The translations under genes were made by a program, and so were the position numbers. The notes beneath the pieces were generated by a model. It did not search any database. It worked only from the letters and a program-made list of their open reading frames with translations, and had not been told where the DNA came from. From assembly GCA_029959555.1 (NCBI GenBank), contig JASCPI010000002.1, positions 143,008 to 207,007 of the forward strand: a stretch of 64,000 nucleotides of DNA, written 5' to 3'. Positions 55,521 through 63,944 of the stretch are shown here, piece after piece; within the stretch, counting starts at the first letter, position 1; each line of letters starts with the position of its first letter. This stretch comes from Lysobacteraceae bacterium PS02065. GTDB lineage: Bacteria > Pseudomonadota > Gammaproteobacteria > Xanthomonadales > Rhodanobacteraceae.

Positions 55521-56447
55521 TCAGCCCGCCGCGAGCATGCCGACCGAGGCGATCAGGCGCTCGCGCACCGCGTCGTCGCTGAAGCGCGCACGCCACCACG
55601 CGAGGGCGGCACCCGATTCCTGCGAGCGCCACGCGAGATGGAACGCCTCGGGCGCGCGCGGCTCGTCGACGTCCCTGACCACGAGCAGGCCCGCCTCGAT
55701 GGCCGGACGCGCGAGCGCGACGGGCAGGAAACCGAAGCCGAGCCCGGCGACCTGGCAACGGTACTTCGTGGCCATGTCGGGCACGGTCAACGTGTCCTGG
55801 CCGTGCAGCAGGCCGACCGTGCGCGCGAGCAGGCGCCGCGCCGAATCGGCGACGACGACCGCGCGATGCGGTTGCAGGTCGTCCTTGCGCAGCGCGCGGT
55901 CGATCACCGCGAGCGGATGCGTCGGTGCCACCGCGAACACGAACGCGAGATGGCCGATCGGCGTGGACGCGTAGCCACCGCCCGAAGGTCCCTCGCCGGC
56001 CGCGACGACGAGGTCGACGCGCTCGTCGAGCAGCGCTTCCCATGTGCCCGACATGACGTCCTGCGCGACGCGCAGGCGCGTGCCCGGCGCGACCGCGTGA
56101 AAGGCCTCGATGTCGTCGAACAGCGCGATCGGCGGGAACACCGAATCGAGGCCGATCGCGAACTCGGTTTCCCAGCCCGTAGCGACGCGTCGCACGCGGT
56201 GCTCGAGATCCTGTGCGGCCTTGAGCAGGTGGCGGCCTTCACGCAGCAGCTCGCGTCCTGCATCGGTCGGCACGACACGTGGCCCGAGCCGCTCGAACAG
56301 GGTCACGCCGAGGCCTTCCTCGAGCGTGGCCACGGTGTAGGAAATCGTCGACGGCACGCGGTGCAACGCCTTCGCCGCGCCCGCGAACGAGCCGCGGCGG
56401 TCGATCGCATCGAGCACCTGCAGCGCATCGAGGCTGATTCTCAGCAT
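55521..56447 (-). CDS. LysR-type transcriptional regulator
   Basis: 308 residues. HTH LQVLDAIDRRGSFAGAAKALH and PSTISYTVATLEEGLGVTLF at residues 8-50, then a periplasmic-binding-like effector domain. Divergent from doxX with a 164-bp gap, which is the classic arrangement for control of the neighbour. Likely targets are doxX, the CMD gene and perhaps the esterase. Effector unknown. Confidence 0.9.
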   Translation of the reverse strand: MLRISLDALQVLDAIDRRGSFAGAAKALHRVPSTISYTVATLEEGLGVTLFERLGPRVVPTDAGRELLREGRHLLKAAQDLEHRVRRVATGWETEFAIGLDSVFPPIALFDDIEAFHAVAPGTRLRVAQDVMSGTWEALLDERVDLVVAAGEGPSGGGYASTPIGHLAFVFAVAPTHPLAVIDRALRKDDLQPHRAVVVADSARRLLARTVGLLHGQDTLTVPDMATKYRCQVAGLGFGFLPVALARPAIEAGLLVVRDVDEPRAPEAFHLAWRSQESGAALAWWRARFSDDAVRERLIASVGMLAAG

Positions 56448-56611
56448 TCGATTTTTTCGATGATTGGCATGCAAACGGCTCGCTTTTCGTGTCGCGGCAT
56501 GGCGCGCAGACTGTTCATCACCGCGCCACGACGGCGATTTCAGCAGATCCCGGCATCGCCCGCCAGCATCGAATCCATCGAACCCATCGATCTCACACAA
56601 GGAAGCCCGCC

Positions 56612-57043
56612 ATGAACACCACGCTCGCCAACACCCTCCCGCTCGCCGCCCGCCACATCGCCCCGGCCCTGGTCGGCCTGCTGTTCGCCGTCTCCGGCTG
56701 GAACAAGATCGGCGGCTTCGACCACGTCGCCGGCTGGATGGCCAGCCTCGGCCTGCCCGCGGCACCGGCGCTGCTCACGGCTGCGATCGCGCTCGAGCTC
56801 GTCGCCGGCGTCATGCTCATGGTCGGCTTCGGGACGCGCTGGGCCGCGCTTGCGCTCGCCGCGTTCACGATCCCGACCACGCTGATCTTCCACGCGTTCT
56901 GGAACGTCGACGCCGCGCAGTTCGCCGAGCAGCAGACCGCCTTCCTCAAGAACCTCGCGATCCTCGGCGCGCTGCTCATGGTCGCCGCGCAGGCGCCCGC
57001 GCCGAAGCGCGCGACGGCCACCGCCGCGCTGCGCATGGGCTGA
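56612..57043 (+). CDS. DoxX family membrane protein
   Basis: 143 residues, four helices. The opening LVGLLFAVSGWNKIGGFD and the central MLMVGFGTRWAALALAAFTIP are DoxX-like. Family members are linked to redox and thiol stress. AAGGAAG precedes ATG 56612. First of a run with the CMD gene; a GC hairpin follows the stop at ~57049-57070. Confidence 0.88.
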   Translation: MNTTLANTLPLAARHIAPALVGLLFAVSGWNKIGGFDHVAGWMASLGLPAAPALLTAAIALELVAGVMLMVGFGTRWAALALAAFTIPTTLIFHAFWNVDAAQFAEQQTAFLKNLAILGALLMVAAQAPAPKRATATAALRMG

Positions 57044-57113
57044 CCGTGGCGCCGCCCCTCGGGGGCGGCGTCCTTCTTCCGCATCGACATCCATCCCTTT
57101 CCAGGAGAACGCC

Positions 57114-57593
57114 ATGAGTGCCCGCCTCAACTACTTCCGTGTCTCGCGTGATGCCGCCGCGAAGTACACCGCCTTCCACGATGCCGTGAAGCAGCAACCG
57201 ATCGTCGCCGAGCTCGGCCACCTCGTCACCACGCGCGCCTCGCAGATCAACGGCTGCGCGTTCTGCGTCGACATGCACGTGAAGGAGGCGACGATCGACG
57301 GCGAACGTGCACTGCGCCTGTTCCACCTCGCCGTGTGGCGCGAATCGAACCTCTTCACCGAGCGCGAGCGCGCGGCGCTGGAATGGACCGAAGCGCTCAC
57401 GAAGCTGTCCGACCACGGCGTGCCCGAGGCGATCTACACCGCCGTGCGCGAACACCTCTCCGAGCAGGAGCTGTCGGACCTGTCGATGCTGATCATCGAG
57501 ATCAACGGCTGGAACCGTCTCGCGGTCGCGTTCAAGACCGTGCCCGGATCGGCCGACAAGGCCTACGGGCTCGACAAAGCCAACCTGGCCTGA
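57114..57593 (+). CDS. Carboxymuconolactone decarboxylase family protein (AhpD-like)
   Basis: 159 residues. The redox motif CAFCVDMH lies in ASQINGCAFCVDMHVKEA, the alkylhydroperoxidase AhpD core (CxxC followed by H). Such proteins reduce peroxides or reactive organics using a thiol donor. Beside DoxX and under the divergent LysR, it fits an oxidant- or electrophile-response group. CAGGAG about 6 bases before ATG 57114. Confidence 0.91.
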   Translation: MSARLNYFRVSRDAAAKYTAFHDAVKQQPIVAELGHLVTTRASQINGCAFCVDMHVKEATIDGERALRLFHLAVWRESNLFTERERAALEWTEALTKLSDHGVPEAIYTAVREHLSEQELSDLSMLIIEINGWNRLAVAFKTVPGSADKAYGLDKANLA

Positions 57594-57599
57594 CCGCCC

Positions 57600-57625
57600 C
57601 GGCCGCGGCGCCTCGCCGCCGCGGC
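57600..57625 (+). terminator. Hairpin after the CMD gene
   Basis: GGCCGCGGCG paired with CGCCGCGGCC around a 6-nt loop, 7 bases past the stop, no T-run. Confidence 0.45.
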
Positions 57626-57798
57626 CCTCCCCGATGACACCGCCCCATCGACGCCTCGCGCCGTCCGGGCACGCGCGCACCGAAAGGACGATGAATCAAA
57701 TTTCAAGCACGAAACGTGACCATTCGATCGTCCGACGCGCGCACAGTGCCCGTCGTCACCCGACACCGCCTTCCCACTTACGCTCCAGGAGAACCGCC

Positions 57799-58821
57799 AT
57801 GTCCCTGCTCCGCACCGCCATCCTCGCCGGCCTCGTCGCCACCACGTCGCTCGCCCACGCCGCGCCTGCCGCGAAACCCGCCTCACCGCTGCGCCCGGTC
57901 GCGGGCTTCCTCGAGGCCCTCAACGGCAGCGGCGGCACGCCGATCGAACAGCTCTCGCCGCAGGCCGCGCGCCAGGTGCTCGTCGATGCCCAGGCCGGCG
58001 CGACGCTGCCGCCGGCCGAGGTGACGCGCACGACGATCCAGGCCGACGGCAAGCCGCTCGAACTCGTCGTCGTGCGCCCGCAGGGCACGAAGGACCAGGT
58101 GTTGCCGGTCTTCATGTTCTTCCACGGCGGCGGCTGGGTGCTCGGTGATTTCCCGACCCACGAGCGCCTGATCCGCGATCTCGTCGTCGCCTCGGGTGCG
58201 GCTGCGGTCTACGTCGGTTACACGCCGTCGCCCGAAGCGAAGTATCCGGTCGCGATCCGCCAGGCCTACGTGGCCACGCGCTGGGTCGCCGAACACGCCG
58301 CGCAGATCGGCGTCGACGGCACGCGCCTCGCACTCGCGGGCAACAGCGTCGGCGGCAACATGGTCGCCGCGGTCGCGCTGCAGGCGAAACAGGCCGGCAC
58401 GCCGGCGATCCGCTACAACCTCATGCTGTGGCCGGTCACCGGCGCGGACTTCACGACGGCCTCGTACGACACCTACGCGAACGGGCATTTCCTGACGCGC
58501 GCGATGATGAAATGGTTCTGGGATGCGTACACGACCGATCCGAAGCAGCGCGCGGAGATCCTCGCCTCGCCGCTGCGTGCGACAAGCGCGCAACTTGCCG
58601 GTCTCGCGCCGACGCTGATCCAGACCGCCGAACTCGACGTGCTGCGCGACGAAGGCGAAGCGTTCGGCCGCAAGCTCGATGCCGCGGGCGTCGACGTCAC
58701 CGTGACGCGCTACAACGGCCTCATCCACGACTACGGCCTGCTCAACGCCTTGAGCACCGTACCGGCCGTGCAGGACGCGCTCGACCAGGCCGGCGCCGGC
58801 CTGCGCGAGCACCTGAAGTAA
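57799..58821 (+). CDS. Exported alpha/beta-hydrolase (hormone-sensitive lipase/acetylesterase type)
   Basis: 340 residues. Signal peptide 1-21 (LLRTAILAGLVATTSLAHA, cut after AHA). Oxyanion motif HGGGW in FMFFHGGGWVLGDF, nucleophile Ser in GNSVGGN, and Asp/His near the end in ELDVLRDEG and GLIHDYGLL. The HSL family hydrolyses short-chain esters; the periplasmic location suggests a scavenging or detoxifying role. CAGGAG ahead of ATG 57799; an upstream open frame is unsupported. Confidence 0.92.
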   Translation: MSLLRTAILAGLVATTSLAHAAPAAKPASPLRPVAGFLEALNGSGGTPIEQLSPQAARQVLVDAQAGATLPPAEVTRTTIQADGKPLELVVVRPQGTKDQVLPVFMFFHGGGWVLGDFPTHERLIRDLVVASGAAAVYVGYTPSPEAKYPVAIRQAYVATRWVAEHAAQIGVDGTRLALAGNSVGGNMVAAVALQAKQAGTPAIRYNLMLWPVTGADFTTASYDTYANGHFLTRAMMKWFWDAYTTDPKQRAEILASPLRATSAQLAGLAPTLIQTAELDVLRDEGEAFGRKLDAAGVDVTVTRYNGLIHDYGLLNALSTVPAVQDALDQAGAGLREHLK

Positions 58822-58832
58822 GCGTTGCCTCA

Positions 58833-58858
58833 CGCGGCGATCATGATCGATCGCCGCG
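58833..58858 (+). terminator. Terminator of the esterase gene
   Basis: Perfect 10-bp stem CGCGGCGATC with GATCGCCGCG, loop ATGATC, 11 bases past the stop, then TT. It also faces the convergent mini-protein gene. Confidence 0.6.
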
Positions 58859-58907
58859 TTCCACCGACGCGCACGCAGGGCGGGCCCACCCTGCGGCGCA
58901 TCGCGCG

Positions 58908-59051
58908 TCAGGCCTGCGCCTGCGCGTGAGCCTCGCCCAGTTTCACCGCGCACTCCTCGCAGCAGACCTCCACCGTCCTGCCGCCGATCTTCACGCTGAT
59001 CGCGGTGCCGTCGAGCGGGTAGTCGCACGCCGCACACGTCTTCTCGGCCAT
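58908..59051 (-). CDS. Cysteine-rich mini-protein (YHS/zinc-ribbon-like)
   Basis: 47 residues. CAACDYPLDG and VEVCCEECA give a CxxC-CCxxC pattern that looks like a small treble-clef or YHS/TRASH metal-binding ribbon. GAGGAG sits 7 bases before ATG 59051, which argues that it is a real gene. No signal peptide. Could bind zinc, copper or another soft metal; not recognised by name. Confidence 0.7.
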   Translation of the reverse strand: MAEKTCAACDYPLDGTAISVKIGGRTVEVCCEECAVKLGEAHAQAQA

Positions 59052-59166
59052 CGCCGTTCTCCTCGTTCCGCCTGCCAACCAGGCGAGGCCATTCCAGCGC
59101 ACCACGCGCGTCGCCGCTGTCAGGATCTTTAGCGACCGGCGCTATGCTGCGCGCCTCGCCCGCGGG

Positions 59167-60042
59167 ATGCCGACCGTGCCGGACTTCCATCGCCAGCGCC
59201 TGCTCGAGACACGCGTCGTCACCGTCGACGACGTGCACTGCCCGGGCGGCCCCGCGCATCGCGACGCGCCCGAAGTCTCGAGCGCGACACACCTCGTGTT
59301 CCCGTACCGCGGCGCCTATGTGCGCCACGTCGGCGACGACGCCTCGGTGGCCGACGCGAGCCACGTGCTGCTGTTCAACGAGGGCGAATGGTTCCAGGTC
59401 AGCCATCCCGTGCCGGGCGGCGACGCGAGCCTGTCGCTGCAGGTCGATGCGGGCGTGCTGCGCGAACTCGCCGCGCCCGAACTGCTGCACGACAGCGAGC
59501 CGCTACGTTTCCGTACGCAGCGACTCGGCCTCGATGCACGCGCGCAGGTGCTCGTCGCGCTGCTCGGCCACTCGCTGCGCGAAGGCAGCGCCGAACCGCT
59601 CGAAGGCGAGAGCCTCGCGCTCGTGCTCGTGCACCGCGCGATCGGCCCGCGCACCGTGCGCATCGCCGGCGCGAGCGCGGCACGCCAGAAGCTCGTCGAG
59701 CGCGCCAAGGTCGTGCTCGCCGGCGACCTCGCGCGACGCTGGACGCTCGCCGAGATCGCCGCCGACGTCGGCGTCTCGCCGGTCTACCTCACGCAGAGCT
59801 TCCGTCAGGTCGAAGGCGTGTCGCTGTACCGCTACCAGCTGCGCCTGCGCCTCGCACGCGCCCTCGACCGCCTCGCCGGCGAAGACGATCTCTCCACGCT
59901 CGCGCAGGACCTCGGCTTCTCGAGCCACAGCCATTTCGCGGCGGCGTTCCAGCAGGCCTACCGGCGATCACCCTCGGCGTTCCGGCAGCACGTGCTCGCA
60001 AGTGGAAAAAGCGGCAAGGCGCGCGTGCGACCCGCGCCATGA
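59167..60042 (+). CDS. AraC family transcriptional regulator
   Basis: 291 residues. A cupin-like N-terminal sensor region (~1-150) precedes the two HTH motifs (LAEIAADVGVSPVYLTQSFRQ, split, and STLAQDLGFSSHSHFAAAFQ). PSAFR closes the DNA-binding domain. A TATGCT box sits ~19-24 bp upstream of ATG 59167. No obvious neighbouring target; the ribosome site is poor. Confidence 0.88.
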   Translation: MPTVPDFHRQRLLETRVVTVDDVHCPGGPAHRDAPEVSSATHLVFPYRGAYVRHVGDDASVADASHVLLFNEGEWFQVSHPVPGGDASLSLQVDAGVLRELAAPELLHDSEPLRFRTQRLGLDARAQVLVALLGHSLREGSAEPLEGESLALVLVHRAIGPRTVRIAGASAARQKLVERAKVVLAGDLARRWTLAEIAADVGVSPVYLTQSFRQVEGVSLYRYQLRLRLARALDRLAGEDDLSTLAQDLGFSSHSHFAAAFQQAYRRSPSAFRQHVLASGKSGKARVRPAP

Positions 60043-60061
60043 TGCGCGCACACCTCATCGA

Positions 60062-60802
60062 TCACGCCTCCGCCAGAGCCACGGCATCCGCTCCTGCCGC
60101 GAAGCGCAGGCGTCCCGAGGTGTCGTTCGCGGCCTGCCAGACGGCCTCGGCGACGTCGTGCGGTTGCGTCGTCGCCGTGAGCGTCGCGAAGCCCTCGAAC
60201 ACGCGCGCCGCGAAGGCGGCGTACGGCTCGGTGACGAGGCCCGACATGCGTTCGGCGCCGTTCGCGGCGAAGCGCGTGTCGGGACAATACCCCGGCTCGA
60301 CCAGCGCCACGCGCACACCGAACGCCGCGAGTTCGAGCGCGAGCGAGGCGGTGAAGCCTTCGATCGCGGTCTTGCTCGCCGTGTAGGCGGCGACGAGCGG
60401 GAACGGCGCGAGCGTCGCGCTCGAGGTGACGTTGACGATCGTGCCGGCACGGCGCTCGCGGAAACGCGGAATGATCGCCTGGCACATCGCCATCGTGCCG
60501 AACGTGTTGGTCTCGAAGATCTCGCGCACGGTCGACATCGGCGTCGCTTCGAACGCACCGAACAGGCCGAGTCCGGCGTTGTTGACGAGCACGTCGATCG
60601 GCCCGGCCTCGTCGAGCGCGCGCGAGATGCCGTCGGCATCGATGACATCGAGCGGCAGAAGGCGCAGGCGCGGCGATGCGGGCAGCAGGTCGGCGCGCGG
60701 CGTACGCATCGTCGCCACGACGTTCCAGCCCTGCGCGTGGAAGTGGTGGACGGTGGCCAGGCCGTAGCCGGACGAACAGCCGGTGATCAGGACGGTTTTC
60801 AT
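60062..60802 (-). CDS. Short-chain dehydrogenase/reductase
   Basis: 246 residues. Cofactor motif TGCSSGYG near residue 7, NNAG in DVLVNNAGLGLFG, catalytic Ser in VNVTSSAT and YxxxK as YTASK. NADP-type N-terminus (ATMRTPRAD) is plausible. Divergent from the second AraC gene, which likely controls it through the CGGACGATG dyad. Confidence 0.93.
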   Translation of the reverse strand: MKTVLITGCSSGYGLATVHHFHAQGWNVVATMRTPRADLLPASPRLRLLPLDVIDADGISRALDEAGPIDVLVNNAGLGLFGAFEATPMSTVREIFETNTFGTMAMCQAIIPRFRERRAGTIVNVTSSATLAPFPLVAAYTASKTAIEGFTASLALELAAFGVRVALVEPGYCPDTRFAANGAERMSGLVTEPYAAFAARVFEGFATLTATTQPHDVAEAVWQAANDTSGRLRFAAGADAVALAEA

Positions 60803-60853
60803 GGGAGCTCCTTCGTTGGTTTGACGCGGAGCGCCACGATAGGTCACGCTCAT

Positions 60854-60899
60854 CGGACGATGAATCGCTGGATGTCCGCCATGTTTGAGCCATCGTCCG
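60854..60899. promoter_or_regulatory. Inverted repeat in the SDR-AraC divergent region
   Basis: CGGACGATG (60854-60862) and CATCGTCCG (60891-60899), perfect 9-bp arms with a 28-bp spacer holding a further GATGTCCG half site. The right arm ends 3 bases before the AraC ATG. The three half sites suit AraC-dimer binding. Confidence 0.5.
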
Positions 60900-60902
60900 G
60901 AC

Positions 60903-61832
60903 ATGACTGACCCGTTGTCTCAGCTCATCGATCTGCTGAAGCCGCGCGCGGCATTCGCGAACGTGATCAGCGGCAAGGGCGCATGGGCCGTGCGCTTCCC
61001 CGCGTACGGCAAACCGGGCTTCTGCATCATGCTCGAGGGAAGCTGCGAGCTCGTCGTCGACGGCCATGCACCGGTCGCGCTCGAGGCCGGCGACTTCGTG
61101 CTGCTGCCGACGACGCCGGCGTTCACGCTGTCGAGTGCGGACGCACCGCCGCCCTTGCCGCTCGATCCGGACGCGCTGCCGAGCGACGGCCGCGAGGTGC
61201 GCCACGGCGATGGCGGCGACACACCCGACATGCGCTCGCTCGGTGGCGCGTTCCTGTTCGACAACCCGGACCCGACCCTGCTCGTCGCGCTGCTGCCCGC
61301 GATCGTGCATGTGCGCGGCGCTCACCGGCTGCAGCAACTGGTCACGATGGTCGCGGAGGAAACGACCACACCGGGCCCGGGCAGCGACGCGATGCTGTCG
61401 CGACTCATCGACCTGTTGCTGGTCGAGGCGATGCGCTCGACGACGGCCGGCGATGCGCCGCCGGGCCTGCTGCGCGGACTCGGTGACGCGCGCCTCGCGA
61501 ATGCGCTCAAGCGCATGCATGCGCGAATCGACCATGCATGGAGCGTCGCCGAACTCGCCGACGCAGCCGCGATGTCGCGATCGACGTTCCACGAGCGCTT
61601 CACGCGCACGGTCGGTGTCGCCCCGATGGCGTACCTGCTGGACTGGCGCATGCAGGTCGCGAAAGACCTGATTCGCCAGGGTCGGCTCGATGCTGCCCGG
61701 ATCGCCGAACGCGTCGGCTACGGGTCGGGCAGTGCCTTCAGCGTCGCGTTCCGTCGGCACGTGGGCGTGGCACCGAGCCGGTATGCGGGCGAGGCTTCGC
61801 ACGACGCCAGCCCGGTGGAGCCTTCACGATGA
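60903..61832 (+). CDS. AraC family regulator with cupin domain (AraC_6 type)
   Basis: 309 residues. The N-terminal cupin (~1-170; GKPGFCIMLEGSCELVVDG, ALEAGDFVLLPTTPAF) matches the AraC_6 subgroup. The C-terminal HTH pair reads VAELADAAAMSRSTFHERF and AERVGYGSGSAFSVAFRRH. Such regulators commonly control an adjacent divergent SDR or oxidoreductase, as here. The ATG is just after the dyad repeat, with no ribosome site. Confidence 0.92.
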   Translation: MTDPLSQLIDLLKPRAAFANVISGKGAWAVRFPAYGKPGFCIMLEGSCELVVDGHAPVALEAGDFVLLPTTPAFTLSSADAPPPLPLDPDALPSDGREVRHGDGGDTPDMRSLGGAFLFDNPDPTLLVALLPAIVHVRGAHRLQQLVTMVAEETTTPGPGSDAMLSRLIDLLLVEAMRSTTAGDAPPGLLRGLGDARLANALKRMHARIDHAWSVAELADAAAMSRSTFHERFTRTVGVAPMAYLLDWRMQVAKDLIRQGRLDAARIAERVGYGSGSAFSVAFRRHVGVAPSRYAGEASHDASPVEPSR

Positions 61833-62197
61833 GCGCCCGAACGCGCTGCCTGCCCCGTCGATTGCACCTCGCCGTTGCCGTCGCGACGGCGCACGCCGCT
61901 GCCGTGATGGTCGCCGGCATGATTCGACGCTTGTCATGCGTGGAACCTGCCATCCGGTCAGGTGTAAACAGCCTTGCGCTCGAGGTCGGGCAAACGTAGT
62001 CTCACGGTGTCCGGATGTGGATGCGCCGTCCGGGTTACTTGCGATGTCGTGCAAACGAACGTGGCCGTTCTCCGGGGGGAGACGTTCACGTGATCTCCCT
62101 TTGACCGATCCGTCCATGACGGTGACCACGCTGGGATGCTGTGATCCGGCTCCTGGATCGGTCGAATCCAACGCCAAGAATCGATGGGGAAAATCCG
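61833..62197. other. Intergenic region upstream of the DUF11 protein
   Basis: 365 bp. I see no gene, RNA motif or clear promoter. GGGGA 7-8 bases before ATG 62198 is the ribosome site of the next gene. Confidence 0.5.
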
Positions 62198-63934
62198 ATG
62201 ATCAGAACCATGCTCGCAGCATGCGTGACCGCCACTTTCATGCTGGTGGCGAACGCCGATGCCGGCACCGGGCGGCAGACACGTGCCGAGGCCCGCGCCT
62301 ACGAACTGTCACTCAAGCAACCGGCTCCTGCCTCGAACCTGGCCCCGCTCGACACGGTCAGCTATTCCGACACCACCGTCGGCGGCGTGACCTGGAATCG
62401 CCCGTTCGCCGACTGCACGGGGCAGTCCTCGCTCGGTCCGGTGACGCTCCACGTCCAGAACTTCAGCGTCGACCAGACCGGCTCCTACAGCCTCTCCAGC
62501 GTCCAGACCGGCTTCGACGGCTTCGTCTTCATCTACACCGAGCCGTTCGTGCCCACCTCGCCCAACTCCGGCTGCGTGGCCGGCAACGACGACGGCGCCG
62601 GCGGCATCGGCACCTCGGACCTCACCACGACCCTCACGGCCGGCGTGCCTTACGTCGTCGTCACGACGGCGTTCGAGGCGGGTGAAGAAGGCACGTTCAC
62701 CAACACCTTGTCGGGCCCGGGCCTCATCGCCCTGGGTGGTGCCGGCGAGCGCGCCAACCTCGGCGTGACCAAGACCGCACCGGGCGGCGTCGCCACGGGC
62801 GGCAGCTACGCGTACCAGCTCGGTGCCAGCAATGCGGGCCCGGACGACGCCACCGCCGTCATCGTGACCGACGTGTTGCCCGCCGGCATCACCTTCGTGT
62901 CCAGCACCTGCGGCGCGACGGCGTCCGGCCAGACCGTCACGTGGTCGATCGGCAACCTCGCCAACGGTGGCACGGCTTCGTGCGAACTCACCGTCAACAA
63001 CGCGTCGGCCACCTGCAGCGCGGTCTCGAACACGGCCACGATCTCCGGTGCCGAGCTCGATCCCGTCAGCGGCAACAACTCGTCCACGCACACCAACGGC
63101 GGTGGCGAGCAGGTCGTCGACGGTGGCTTCGAGGCCGCGAACGCACCGGCCTGGACGCAGACCTCGAGCAACTTCGGCAGCCCGCTGTGCGATGCGGTCG
63201 GCTGCGGCACCGGCGGCGGAACCGCGGGTCCGTTCGCGGGCTCCCAGTGGATGTGGTTCGGTGGCGCCGGCACGAATCCCGAAACCGGCTCGGCCGGCCA
63301 GTCGATCACCATCCCGGCCGGAGCGACCTCGCTCACGTTCCAGTACTGGCTCGGCGCGTGCGGCACGGGCGGCGCGAACGACTTCATCCGACTGACCATC
63401 GACGGCACCGAAGTGTGGCGCCGCGATGCGACCTCGGCCGAGTGCGCCGCTTCGGGTTACACCCAGGCCAGCATCGACGTCAGCTCGTTCGCGGGCGGAA
63501 CGCGGGCGGTCCTGTTCGAGTCGACCAGCGGTACCGCGGGCGACAACAGCAACTTCCACATCGACAACGTCAGCCTCTCCGGCTCGCCGACGTGCAGCGC
63601 GGGTGCCGTGCCGATCACGATCATCCCGACCGCGGGTGGTACGGTCGCCTGCACCCCGAACCCGGTCACGCCGGGTGGCACGAGCACCTGCACGGCCACG
63701 CCGAACCCGGGCCAGACGTTCACGAGCTGGACCGCGGGCTGCTCGGGCACCAACCCGGTCTGCACGCTGACCAACGTCACCGCGCCGGTCACGGTGCAGG
63801 CGGCATTCGGTGCCGGCCCCGGCGGTCCCGCCGCGGTCGCGCTGCCGGTCTCTTCGACGTGGCTCATGGTGCTGCTGTCGGGCCTGCTCGGCTTCGTCGG
63901 CCTGCGTTACCTGCGTCCGGCCACGCGCCGCTGA
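62198..63934 (+). CDS. Exported DUF11-domain protein with C-terminal membrane anchor
   Basis: 578 residues. Signal peptide 1-22 (LAACVTATFMLVANADA). Residues ~25-185 are a beta domain with VNFSVDQTG-like repeats. Residues ~190-300 are a DUF11 module (NLGVTKTAPGGVATGG, VTDVLPAGITFVSS). After it comes a jelly-roll like unit (residues ~305-460; WMWFGGAGTNPETGSAGQ) and a Cys-bearing repeat ending at ~545. The end is LPVSSTWLMVLLSGLLGFVG followed by LRYLRPATRR, an IPTL-CTERM-like LPxS-helix-basic tail. It shares this tail logic with the protein at 8313. Stand-alone gene. Confidence 0.85.
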   Translation: MIRTMLAACVTATFMLVANADAGTGRQTRAEARAYELSLKQPAPASNLAPLDTVSYSDTTVGGVTWNRPFADCTGQSSLGPVTLHVQNFSVDQTGSYSLSSVQTGFDGFVFIYTEPFVPTSPNSGCVAGNDDGAGGIGTSDLTTTLTAGVPYVVVTTAFEAGEEGTFTNTLSGPGLIALGGAGERANLGVTKTAPGGVATGGSYAYQLGASNAGPDDATAVIVTDVLPAGITFVSSTCGATASGQTVTWSIGNLANGGTASCELTVNNASATCSAVSNTATISGAELDPVSGNNSSTHTNGGGEQVVDGGFEAANAPAWTQTSSNFGSPLCDAVGCGTGGGTAGPFAGSQWMWFGGAGTNPETGSAGQSITIPAGATSLTFQYWLGACGTGGANDFIRLTIDGTEVWRRDATSAECAASGYTQASIDVSSFAGGTRAVLFESTSGTAGDNSNFHIDNVSLSGSPTCSAGAVPITIIPTAGGTVACTPNPVTPGGTSTCTATPNPGQTFTSWTAGCSGTNPVCTLTNVTAPVTVQAAFGAGPGGPAAVALPVSSTWLMVLLSGLLGFVGLRYLRPATRR

Positions 63935-63944
63935 TGTGACACCG

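Noticed and set aside
61960..62197. c-di-GMP (GEMM) riboswitch upstream of the DUF11 gene, prompted by GGGCAAACG
   Set aside because: The second half of the GEMM core (GACGCAAAGCC-like) and the tetraloop helix are missing.
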